From Candidatus Fibrimonadaceae bacterium (GTDB taxonomy: Bacteria > Fibrobacterota > Fibrobacteria > Fibrobacterales > Fibrobacteraceae): a stretch of DNA of 64,000 bases. A program made the translations under genes and the position numbers. The stretch covers positions 1-64,000 of the forward strand of contig JAITFO010000015.1 of assembly GCA_031281265.1 (NCBI GenBank). Direction: 5' to 3'. Below are positions 56,757 to 64,000 of this stretch, in pieces. Positions within the stretch are counted from its first letter, which is position 1; every line of letters begins with the position of its first letter. The notes below the pieces were generated by a model that searched no databases, was not told where the DNA came from, and saw nothing but the letters and a program-made list of their open reading frames with translations.

Positions 56757-59196
56757 GATACTTCTTGATGAAGGCAAGTCGTGGGTTGACCATGCTGGCA
56801 ATATTATAGACAAATTGATTTTCAGCAACGAATATAATAGCGGTTATGTTCGCGGGCATTATCCGGTTTCATCATTCGGCAGTTTGTATAGGAACATCGA
56901 TGATATTCGTGAAAGCCTGTTGCAGAGTCGCACTGATTGGGAGCTAAGAGTGCCGTCATTATACACTTCTGCGGACGGGGAGTTTCAAACGGTCGACTTG
57001 CTGTACGCGCTTGAAGATGCCAACGAAAAAGTTGGCAATGAATTCAATCTGATAGGCTGCAAGGCTGTTTTATATGACATCGATGATATACATAACGTCA
57101 ATAATATGATTTACAAAGGGGTTGTGGAATCGTTCACTTGTAGCGCGGGAACAGCATCGCTGCGCATAAGCGACTGGCTTGGCAACCCAAAACTCGCGCG
57201 AAGCGAGTTCCTCATAGTAATAGGCGAGGCTGGAGATGTTAAGTGGCCGGTGGAAGTAACTTATGAAAAAGGTATTGTGCGTTTAAAGCTATGGGATATG
57301 TCTTTTGAATACGAGCCTGATCTTTTTCTGAAAACTAAGGATGGATTCGCCAAGATTGAAAGGTTTACGCAGCGACTTTATCTTCAGCCGCTTTCAGTAG
57401 AATATTCTGACGGTTGGAAAAGCGGCGTGATACGCGATCGTGTCGGTGGCAAAGTAATAGGGCATTGGCCGTCGGATACCGGGCGTCGCTTAAACGTTTA
57501 TCTGACTTCTTCCTTCAGTGAGGCTTTTAAGGAGGACTTACTAATTCTAGGTCAAGTCGGGCGCACGGAACCAATCTATTACATGGTTGGTCGTGGCGAT
57601 GATTTCGAGGTTCTAGAGGCTTGGGCGATAACACCCTTGATAGGACAAAGATACCCGCTCGGCCGGAGCAAGTATCCCGACGAGCGGCGAGAGCATGAAA
57701 AAGACACTGAGATAAGAAGGCTCGATGAACTTAACGTCTTCGCAGCAGTTACCGTACGTCTTTTTGTCGAGTCTCTGATAGGCGGAGGAGAAATTTCTTC
57801 CGCCTATCTCGGCGGCAATCCTTCCCAGCTTGTACATAACAGCAGAGAAGGAGTCTTTGATTACGAGCCCTGTCCATATTTTATGAGAGCTATTTTAGCT
57901 GGGTTTACAGTCATGCTGTCGGACGCGAGACTGCCAGGCGACGCGATCACAGCGCAGGGTAAAGATGTAGGAAGTCTAAGGCTAAATATTGCGTTGAAAG
58001 GCAATCCGGCTTATTTCTGTATAGTGACAGTTGTATCGCAAGGCAATTACGCCGACTATCCAACCTCTTGGCAACAGTTTTATGTTAAGCTGGACGGGAG
58101 CTTGCACTCTTTTGAACTTGACTGGCAGCAACACAAAACGCTATCAGTAGTTCGCAAGTTTCAGTTTTTTATAAGCGTTGGAGAGCTCGCCGCTTCTAGT
58201 CCAGTTCATGTCAGCTATATTAGCATTGACTGCACTTTTCTTGTTCCAATCAAAGACCAAAAAATATATGTGTCTGGGAAAGCTGAAAAATCCTACGGCA
58301 ACGACAGCGCGGACATGACAGTCAAAGGCACCGTGCGGAGCTTGCTTGACGCGGTAGGCGTGAATAGCGAAGTCAGCGGCTCGTCCAATTCGCTTCTTTA
58401 CGGGCATGTAATAAATCGCGAGGCGGTGACATTCAGGGACATGCTGCGGAGCCTCGCGGCAGAATCGGCTACTTTGATTAAATTTTCTTCGAAAAAAGAA
58501 GAAATCATAGTTAAAAAGTCATTGCTCCAGGAAGAACAGGAAATCATATTTATACCCCTCAGTGCTTTTGTGCTGGAGAATAACATATATTCATTCAGCG
58601 TGGAAAGCCCTGACCGGAGCGAGCTTTTGAGCGGCGTTGAAATACACTGGAGCAAGGACATTGAAACGGGCAAATACGAGCATGTGTTTTCAGTGACCCC
58701 TGCGCTGGGAATTGTCAAAGATGGCAAACAAGCGGGTTATGATTATATACCCGAGGAAAAATGGGAAACGGTCAAAGCCGCCATGGCGCGAAATTTGAAT
58801 CGCGGCGTTGGCATTGACAAATTAGTGGAGAGCAAGTGGATAACAAACTGGGATGCCGCCGAGAACATGGCGTACAATCTGCTGCGCTGGAATACCAAGC
58901 CCATGCGCAAAGCGCAGGCAACATGTATTTTTACAGAACTGAATAAATGCGGCGATGTAGATATAGGAACTTTTGTTTACTTTAATTTACCGGGCTATCC
59001 CCAAAAATTCTCTCTAACCGCTTGGGCAGTGACCGGAAGGCACGACGACCTGAACGCTATGGTTAGCACGCTTGAATTGCTGGAGATACGCGACTTGCCA
59101 GTCGCGTCACCGGGTGGTTACTTATTGCTTGAGAATCGGCAGAATATGTTTTTTGAAGATAGCAAGAAAATAAAACTGGAGGAATTCAATGGCTGA
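56743..59196 (+). CDS. Phage tail hub/receptor-region protein
   Basis: 817-aa late ORF following distal tail protein. Confidence 0.55.
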   Translation: MLRVEILLDEGKSWVDHAGNIIDKLIFSNEYNSGYVRGHYPVSSFGSLYRNIDDIRESLLQSRTDWELRVPSLYTSADGEFQTVDLLYALEDANEKVGNEFNLIGCKAVLYDIDDIHNVNNMIYKGVVESFTCSAGTASLRISDWLGNPKLARSEFLIVIGEAGDVKWPVEVTYEKGIVRLKLWDMSFEYEPDLFLKTKDGFAKIERFTQRLYLQPLSVEYSDGWKSGVIRDRVGGKVIGHWPSDTGRRLNVYLTSSFSEAFKEDLLILGQVGRTEPIYYMVGRGDDFEVLEAWAITPLIGQRYPLGRSKYPDERREHEKDTEIRRLDELNVFAAVTVRLFVESLIGGGEISSAYLGGNPSQLVHNSREGVFDYEPCPYFMRAILAGFTVMLSDARLPGDAITAQGKDVGSLRLNIALKGNPAYFCIVTVVSQGNYADYPTSWQQFYVKLDGSLHSFELDWQQHKTLSVVRKFQFFISVGELAASSPVHVSYISIDCTFLVPIKDQKIYVSGKAEKSYGNDSADMTVKGTVRSLLDAVGVNSEVSGSSNSLLYGHVINREAVTFRDMLRSLAAESATLIKFSSKKEEIIVKKSLLQEEQEIIFIPLSAFVLENNIYSFSVESPDRSELLSGVEIHWSKDIETGKYEHVFSVTPALGIVKDGKQAGYDYIPEEKWETVKAAMARNLNRGVGIDKLVESKWITNWDAAENMAYNLLRWNTKPMRKAQATCIFTELNKCGDVDIGTFVYFNLPGYPQKFSLTAWAVTGRHDDLNAMVSTLELLEIRDLPVASPGGYLLLENRQNMFFEDSKKIKLEEFNG

Positions 59197-60013
59197 GGAT
59201 AATATAGGCAAAAAAATCTCGGAGCTTGGTGAATATCCCGGCGGGTTGCAAAAAGCGATGGAAGATGATGCGGTATTTCCCGTGGCGGCAAAGGTCAGCA
59301 ATTTCAAAATCTTTTTGAAAGAAATCAAAACCATGCTCGAAAACAAGATACAAGCCGCTCGCGAAGCAATAGAAGACTTAATTGACAAAGAGGCAGCGAG
59401 GTCTATTGCAGAGGATTCAAAGCATGACGGACAAATAGCAGGTTTGGGCAATAGCGTAATGGATTTGTACGCAAACAAGCAGGATAGATTGCCGCCTGGC
59501 GATATAATGCAACTCTTGAAAGGCAATTTAACATGGACTCCGGGTTACGTGGATTTTGTGCATAAGCTGGAAGGGGATTACGCAAATGCTCCTAATTTAC
59601 CAAGCGCTGTGAGCTATATGATACTTATGTCTAATGACAAAAGAGAAGTCTTTATAGTTTGCTCTCATTCCTGCGATAGTTCTGCCATGTATAATACTCC
59701 ATACATCAAGTATATTTACGGGCGGAGAAACGGCAGCACTGGTAAGTTTACTTTTAATCCGTGGAATGAAGTAGTATCAGATTATGAACTCAATGGACTG
59801 AAAATAACCTTGACTAATGATATTGATCATCTACGAAGTAGAATTTTCTCCCTAGAGAATGGCGTCTTTGGAACGGCCAACTTTAAATCAGGAACAATAG
59901 AATGTCTGCGACTGCTTGCTTATGCGCTTAACCTATTTGCATCCGGCGACACTTATGGTATGCAAAATGCACTTGCTATGCTTAACGTAAAACTTAATGA
60001 AATGTCAGATTAA
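59189..60013 (+). CDS. Probable tail fibre protein
   Basis: EDNIGKKISELGEYPGGLQKAMEDDAVFPVAAKVSNFKIFLKEIKTM; end of tail module. Confidence 0.5.
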   Translation: MAEDNIGKKISELGEYPGGLQKAMEDDAVFPVAAKVSNFKIFLKEIKTMLENKIQAAREAIEDLIDKEAARSIAEDSKHDGQIAGLGNSVMDLYANKQDRLPPGDIMQLLKGNLTWTPGYVDFVHKLEGDYANAPNLPSAVSYMILMSNDKREVFIVCSHSCDSSAMYNTPYIKYIYGRRNGSTGKFTFNPWNEVVSDYELNGLKITLTNDIDHLRSRIFSLENGVFGTANFKSGTIECLRLLAYALNLFASGDTYGMQNALAMLNVKLNEMSD

Positions 60014-60020
60014 ATAGGCT

Positions 60021-60680
60021 ATGACATATTTCCTTCTATCAATTACAAACAGATGCAATAAGGCTTGCAATTACTGCGTTGTAAAACCCTGGCTTAACAA
60101 CCATGATTTTCCCGATAAAATTACTGCTACGGATTTAATTTCATTTTTGGAAAAAGAGTTTTGTGAAGGCGATGTGGTTGAGCTTACTGGCGGAGAGCCT
60201 ACTTTATTCCGTGAACTAGAAACGCTTTTAGATTGGCTAAAAGAACATGGCGCAAAGGTTATCATCCGGACTAATGGCCTGAATCTTCGCGAGCGGCGAA
60301 AAAAATATGATAACATCGTGGTTGTTCTTGCTAAACACGACAGCTCCGACAGCTACATGAGCGAGCGCAAAACCTATTTACTGCCACATGATTTAGTCCT
60401 TGACGCTATACCGGATAGCATAAAACAGAAAGAGGGAGGCAAGCCTATATTTATTCCTAGCAATGAAAGCCCGTACACTTCCCATCCGTTTACGCGGAGC
60501 TTATTCATTTCCGCGGACGGCAAGGTGAAGGCTATGGCGTGTTGCTCGGTGGATATGGGTACAGTTTGGGATTATAAGTTGTTAAAATATCAAATGTGCG
60601 ACAAATGCGATACTATGCTCGGCGCGTGGAATTTGATTAACCGGATAGGGAATAAAACTTTTAAAAAGGAGGTAGCGTAA
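60021..60680 (+). CDS. Radical SAM protein encoded in the prophage
   Basis: ITNRCNKACNYCVV (CxxxCxxC), VVELTGGEPTLFRELETLL, IIRTNGLN; C-terminal Cys cluster ACCSVDMG...MCDKCDTMLGAW. Confidence 0.92.
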   Translation: MTYFLLSITNRCNKACNYCVVKPWLNNHDFPDKITATDLISFLEKEFCEGDVVELTGGEPTLFRELETLLDWLKEHGAKVIIRTNGLNLRERRKKYDNIVVVLAKHDSSDSYMSERKTYLLPHDLVLDAIPDSIKQKEGGKPIFIPSNESPYTSHPFTRSLFISADGKVKAMACCSVDMGTVWDYKLLKYQMCDKCDTMLGAWNLINRIGNKTFKKEVA

Positions 60681-61057
60681 TGGAATCACTTTTGGCACAA
60701 CTTGGAATAACTAGCGGGGCGGGCGTTTTACTCTTTTTTATTATGCAAAAAATGCTTGATCATAAAGAAAAACAAATAGATAAAAAAAATGCTGAGAATC
60801 AAGAATTGCAAAATGAAGCTACGAAGCATAGGAAAGAAGAAAGGGATGCGCAGATTCAGCACTTCAAAAGTGAAATGGAAACGAAAATAGATGCTCAAAA
60901 ACAAAAAGTAGAGGCATTGGAAAAGGCCGTTGAAAAGCATGTAGAAAAGAACGAGGATATGGAGAAAACGATTTTCGCAAAGCTGGATAATATGAGTGAT
61001 ACTTTAAGCGAGATAAAGGGTTATATGCGTGGTAAAAATGAAGGGGTAAAAAAATGA
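60680..61057 (+). CDS. Membrane-anchored coiled-coil phage protein (holin-region)
   Basis: One N-terminal TM then coiled coil; next to lysis genes. Confidence 0.55.
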   Translation: MESLLAQLGITSGAGVLLFFIMQKMLDHKEKQIDKKNAENQELQNEATKHRKEERDAQIQHFKSEMETKIDAQKQKVEALEKAVEKHVEKNEDMEKTIFAKLDNMSDTLSEIKGYMRGKNEGVKK

Positions 61058-61515
61058 TAAAAGTATATGATTTTACCGGTTCGCAAATAATAACCGAGTT
61101 TGCCGGGCAGGACTTGTGGCGTTTGAAAGAACTGGTGACCGTCAGCGTGTTCACTGATGAAGGCACGCTCCGCTACACGATGTTTCGTAAATTCCCAACC
61201 AATATGCGCAGCGGCTCCCACGCCATAGACTGGCTCATTCCAAAATTCACGGGGAACAATAAATATAATCTGGCGATTCTCTGCCACGATTTCGCGTACA
61301 CAAAACTGCCAAGCGGGGAAAATCCCATAAGCCGTGAACTGGCAGATGAGCTTCTTAGGCAGATGTGCATTTTATCCGGTGAGCTTGGAAGTGTGCGAGC
61401 TGGTATAATGTATAGGGCTTTGCGTATAGGCGGAAGTTCCGCATACGATTCGGAAAATGCCGGCGATTATAAAGATGCTGGGGAATATATGGATTTTAAA
61501 TGGGGGCACAAATGA
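61054..61515 (+). CDS. DUF1353 phage protein
   Basis: RNLRE-like KFPTNMRSGSHAIDWLIPKFTGNNKYNLAILCHDFAYTK. Confidence 0.75.
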   Translation: MIKVYDFTGSQIITEFAGQDLWRLKELVTVSVFTDEGTLRYTMFRKFPTNMRSGSHAIDWLIPKFTGNNKYNLAILCHDFAYTKLPSGENPISRELADELLRQMCILSGELGSVRAGIMYRALRIGGSSAYDSENAGDYKDAGEYMDFKWGHK

Positions 61516-61919
61516 ATATAAACGACATAATGCCACCTGATTGGCAATTGTTCAACTACTCGTTTGCAAGCTTTGATAAAAATCTTTTGACGATATATCT
61601 AAAGGTTAAGGCATTATTTCCTGAATTGTGGGTAAATGTAAAAGATGGCAAGCGCGTAAATAACTGGTGCGGTTTACGCTCGCCTTCCTGCGCAATAGGC
61701 GCTCCAAAATCTGCGCACCGGAGCGGCAAGGCTTTGGACTTGCATCATACAGATATTAAAGCGCTCCGCTCCTGGTGTATGTCATTTGAGGGCCTGAAAG
61801 CAGGTATTTTGCGAGTGGAAGCTGAGAGTGCTACGCCCACTTGGGTGCATATCGACGTGATTCAGCCTAATCCTGAAAGGTGGAAAGATAAAAGCGTTCC
61901 CTATGTATTTATGCCGTGA
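61500..61919 (+). CDS. M15-like peptidase, probable endolysin
   Basis: GLRSPSCAIGAPKSAHRSGKALDLHHTD ... WVHIDVIQ zinc-site pattern. Confidence 0.72.
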   Translation: MGAQMNINDIMPPDWQLFNYSFASFDKNLLTIYLKVKALFPELWVNVKDGKRVNNWCGLRSPSCAIGAPKSAHRSGKALDLHHTDIKALRSWCMSFEGLKAGILRVEAESATPTWVHIDVIQPNPERWKDKSVPYVFMP

Positions 61920-62411
61920 TTAGCTTTTCCAGAATTTTTCTATTGCTTTTTCGTTTTTGAAAGAGGTTGTCGTTTTCAAAATCCAAGGATTTTTTTTGTC
62001 CGTCTCGTAAGCGATGCAAACATCCGCTGCGCTTGTTTCTTTTTCATTTTCGGATTCAAATAATTCAATAGAGTTATTGACAATATTAACAAACCAACCA
62101 AGTTTCTCAAATTCTTTTCTATGCTTTTCTATCAGCTCCTTTAAATTTAACTGGCTTTTAGCGTCTTTGGATTTTTCTTCAACGATATAACTAACCGCAT
62201 CGCTTTCCGAAGCGATTTCAGTTTTGGATAAGCTAAAGCCTATGATTCTATCGGCTGCCTCGAAATAGGCATACAGCATATTTTTATTGTCGTCAATTTT
62301 TCTGGGAACTACTTCCCTGACCGTCCCAGGCTGCGAACCGCCAAAGTATTTTATCTTTATCACCTGGCCAGTGCTTATGGCTTCGCGGAAAATTTCTGTT
62401 TTGTCTTTCAT
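61920..62411 (-). CDS. WYL-like domain protein
   Basis: REAISTGQVIKIKYFGGSQPGTVREVVPRKIDDNKNMLYAYFEAADRIIGFSLSKTEI. Confidence 0.6.
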   Translation of the reverse strand: MKDKTEIFREAISTGQVIKIKYFGGSQPGTVREVVPRKIDDNKNMLYAYFEAADRIIGFSLSKTEIASESDAVSYIVEEKSKDAKSQLNLKELIEKHRKEFEKLGWFVNIVNNSIELFESENEKETSAADVCIAYETDKKNPWILKTTTSFKNEKAIEKFWKS

Positions 62412-63616
62412 ATTTTATCCTCAATTTTTATGCAGCGTACAGATAGCAAGTGAGATTTTCTAAAATAACTAATAATAATTTTATCTTTTAAATAATCCAT
62501 ATAGCAGCATGGCATATTTCTTTCATCATTTTTTACAATTTCTTCCTCTGGATCAATAATTTCTTTTTTTGTTGATTTTGATTTTTCAGATATCCACCAA
62601 TATCCGCATCCATTCAAATTTTCGCAGTCCTTGGAATCTAGTACATATAAAACATTGGGATTTCTAACACTAGCCATACCACCCGGAAGCGCATTAAATC
62701 CTACCGCATCTGCTCCATTGCCTATTGGCTTTCCAAAAAAATCGCTCCACCCTTCTTTAGATTTTAATTGCAATCCCGCATACTCATAATGTTTTATTTC
62801 CAATATCCCATTAGCTTCTAGCGTAACTGCATATTTTATAAGCCTGTTCCAATCTTCTTCACTTGGCAAACGCCATCCAGCTGGACAAGAATTTTTCGCC
62901 GTTTCCCAGTTGTATAGACGACCATATTTTTCTTCATTATCTGGATTGTCATTGTAGCATCTGCTGCCTTTGGCATTGTAAGCTAAATTTTCAGCCATCC
63001 AAATGTCCGTTTTAACTTTTAAAGTATCTTCATCCGCATAACTAAATTTAAAAGTTTTGTATTTCTTGCCATCACGTTTATCAATAAATGAATCCAATTC
63101 TATGATATTACCTTTTGGCAGCATAGACTTGTCAAAAGGTATATCATCTTCTGGTTCCCAATCTTCTGGAATTTTTATATCAGCAACATTGAATGTCTGG
63201 GTTCTATTTGCTTTCAAATCATGAGCACGTAATTTTCTGTTATCAGCTTCACCTATAACTTTAGTACCATATATATGAATATCTTTAACATTGTATATAG
63301 TTCCCATTTTTGAATCATTTTTGTACCACTTAATTCTTAAAGTTTCTCCTGTTTTTTCAGCATTTAATAAAATTTCCGTTTTCTTTGAATTGATTTTTGT
63401 CTCTACTGGAGCCATTCCTTCAATTTCAATTTTATCTATAAAAAATATCTTTTCAATTTTAGAAAAAGCATCTAAACATATTATTTGCTCTCTATTTAAT
63501 ATTTTTTTAGGAATTATGTCTATAACTTTTCCGGGCTCTGATCCACCATTGTATTTTATTTTAATTGCATTCCTTGTTTCTACGGCATCTTTAAGTATAT
63601 TTCCTCTGGATTTCAT
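62408..63616 (-). CDS. WYL-like N-terminal region fused to a C-terminal FISUMP domain
   Basis: N: DAVETRNAIKIKYNGGSEPGKVIDIIPKKILNREQIICLDAFSKIEKIFFIDKIE; C: TDIWMAENLAYNAKGSRCYND...YGRLYNWETAKNSCPAGWRLPSEEDWNRLI...GYWWIS...LLSVRCIK. Confidence 0.8.
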   Translation of the reverse strand: MKSRGNILKDAVETRNAIKIKYNGGSEPGKVIDIIPKKILNREQIICLDAFSKIEKIFFIDKIEIEGMAPVETKINSKKTEILLNAEKTGETLRIKWYKNDSKMGTIYNVKDIHIYGTKVIGEADNRKLRAHDLKANRTQTFNVADIKIPEDWEPEDDIPFDKSMLPKGNIIELDSFIDKRDGKKYKTFKFSYADEDTLKVKTDIWMAENLAYNAKGSRCYNDNPDNEEKYGRLYNWETAKNSCPAGWRLPSEEDWNRLIKYAVTLEANGILEIKHYEYAGLQLKSKEGWSDFFGKPIGNGADAVGFNALPGGMASVRNPNVLYVLDSKDCENLNGCGYWWISEKSKSTKKEIIDPEEEIVKNDERNMPCCYMDYLKDKIIISYFRKSHLLSVRCIKIEDKI

Positions 63617-63649
63617 GTTTTTGCTCCTTTAGGTTGTTTTCAACGAAAT

Positions 63650-63881
63650 ATACAAAAAAATGACAAATATCTAAACATTTGCAAAAAACTACCGATAAAC
63701 ACCATTACCCCGTGCGTAATGCCGACTGTTATACTGCACCTAGCGTGCGAAAAATAAGATGGTAGCGTATGGGCTGTGCTTGGCCAAATGCTCCGCCGAT
63801 TAAAACTTTGAACCTTTGAGTTCGTTTAGTAAGATGGCTTTTATTTGTCCCGGCGCAAAACTTTAACAAGCGAGGCGTTAT
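63650..63881 (+). ncRNA. Candidate IS110 left-end non-coding region (possible bridge RNA)
   Basis: ~230 nt without a supported ORF immediately upstream of an IS110 transposase start; exact ends not determined. Confidence 0.35.
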
Positions 63882-64000
63882 ATGAAAAACGACAAACGTT
63901 CTTTTGTGGGCATTGATATATCCAAGGATACTTTCAATGCCTATTGGGAAAACTGCGACAAAAAGTATTCCAACAACCGGAAGGGTTGGAATATGCTTTT
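63882..64000 (+). mobile_element. IS110-family transposase, N-terminus (truncated by window end)
   Basis: MKNDKRSFVGIDISKDTFNAYWENCDKKYSNNRKGWNMLF, DEDD-type N-terminal motif. Confidence 0.85.

Larger units (their letters stand above)
36748..61919 (+). mobile_element. Tailed-phage prophage (no integrase or repressor recognised)
   Basis: Contiguous co-directional phage replication, packaging, head, tail and lysis genes; ends approximate. Confidence 0.85.

Noticed and set aside
62408-63616. Fourth FISUMP domain as a DGR target
   Set aside because: Its C-terminal core is AT-rich without NNC codon pattern and does not align gap-free to the other three.
36570-63774. Exact 13-nt inverted repeat GCCCATACGCTAC (36570-36582) and GTAGCGTATGGGC (63762-63774) flanking the prophage region
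   Set aside because: Many 13-mer inverted matches are expected by chance in 64 kb; orientation is wrong for standard att direct repeats and the right copy lies in the IS110 leader.

Overview
The window looks like a Fibrobacterota chromosome segment. This rests on several FISUMP (Fibrobacter succinogenes major paralogous) proteins, GH5/GH11 secreted glycoside hydrolases with Ser-rich linkers, and sorting-type C-termini. Positions 1-36.5 kb are mostly chromosomal: SIMPL, GH13, ThiE-like, Dxs, PssA, IspE, LptA/LptC, MlaD, HprK, RsmG, tRNA-Arg(UCU), LarB/LarC, MFS transporter, cellulase/xylanase cluster, NifU-like, and a RAYT transposase. About 36.75-61.92 kb is a tailed-phage prophage: small early genes, ParB-like, TerS/TerL, DnaB, portal, S49 protease, capsid, tail chaperones, tape measure, tail proteins, radical SAM, DUF1353 and M15 peptidase. 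No integrase or repressor was recognised. A WYL-like pair (one fused to a FISUMP domain) and the 5' end of an IS110-family transposase with a non-coding leader close the window. Strongest leads: (1) three FISUMP lectin-like C-termini differ almost only at codon positions 1 and 2 of NNC/NNT codons, a signature of diversity-generating retroelements, but no RT or template repeat is visible; (2) an intracellular WYL-FISUMP fusion; (3) a phage radical SAM gene between tail and lysis genes; (4) a candidate IS110 bridge-RNA region; (5) a REPIN-like inverted pair translated inside its own RAYT gene; (6) a duplicated promoter plus small membrane protein cassette, one copy sitting as a moron in the phage tail module; (7) a CTANATT-N6-start motif suggesting leaderless promoters. 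All calls come from reading the sequence; no searches were run.
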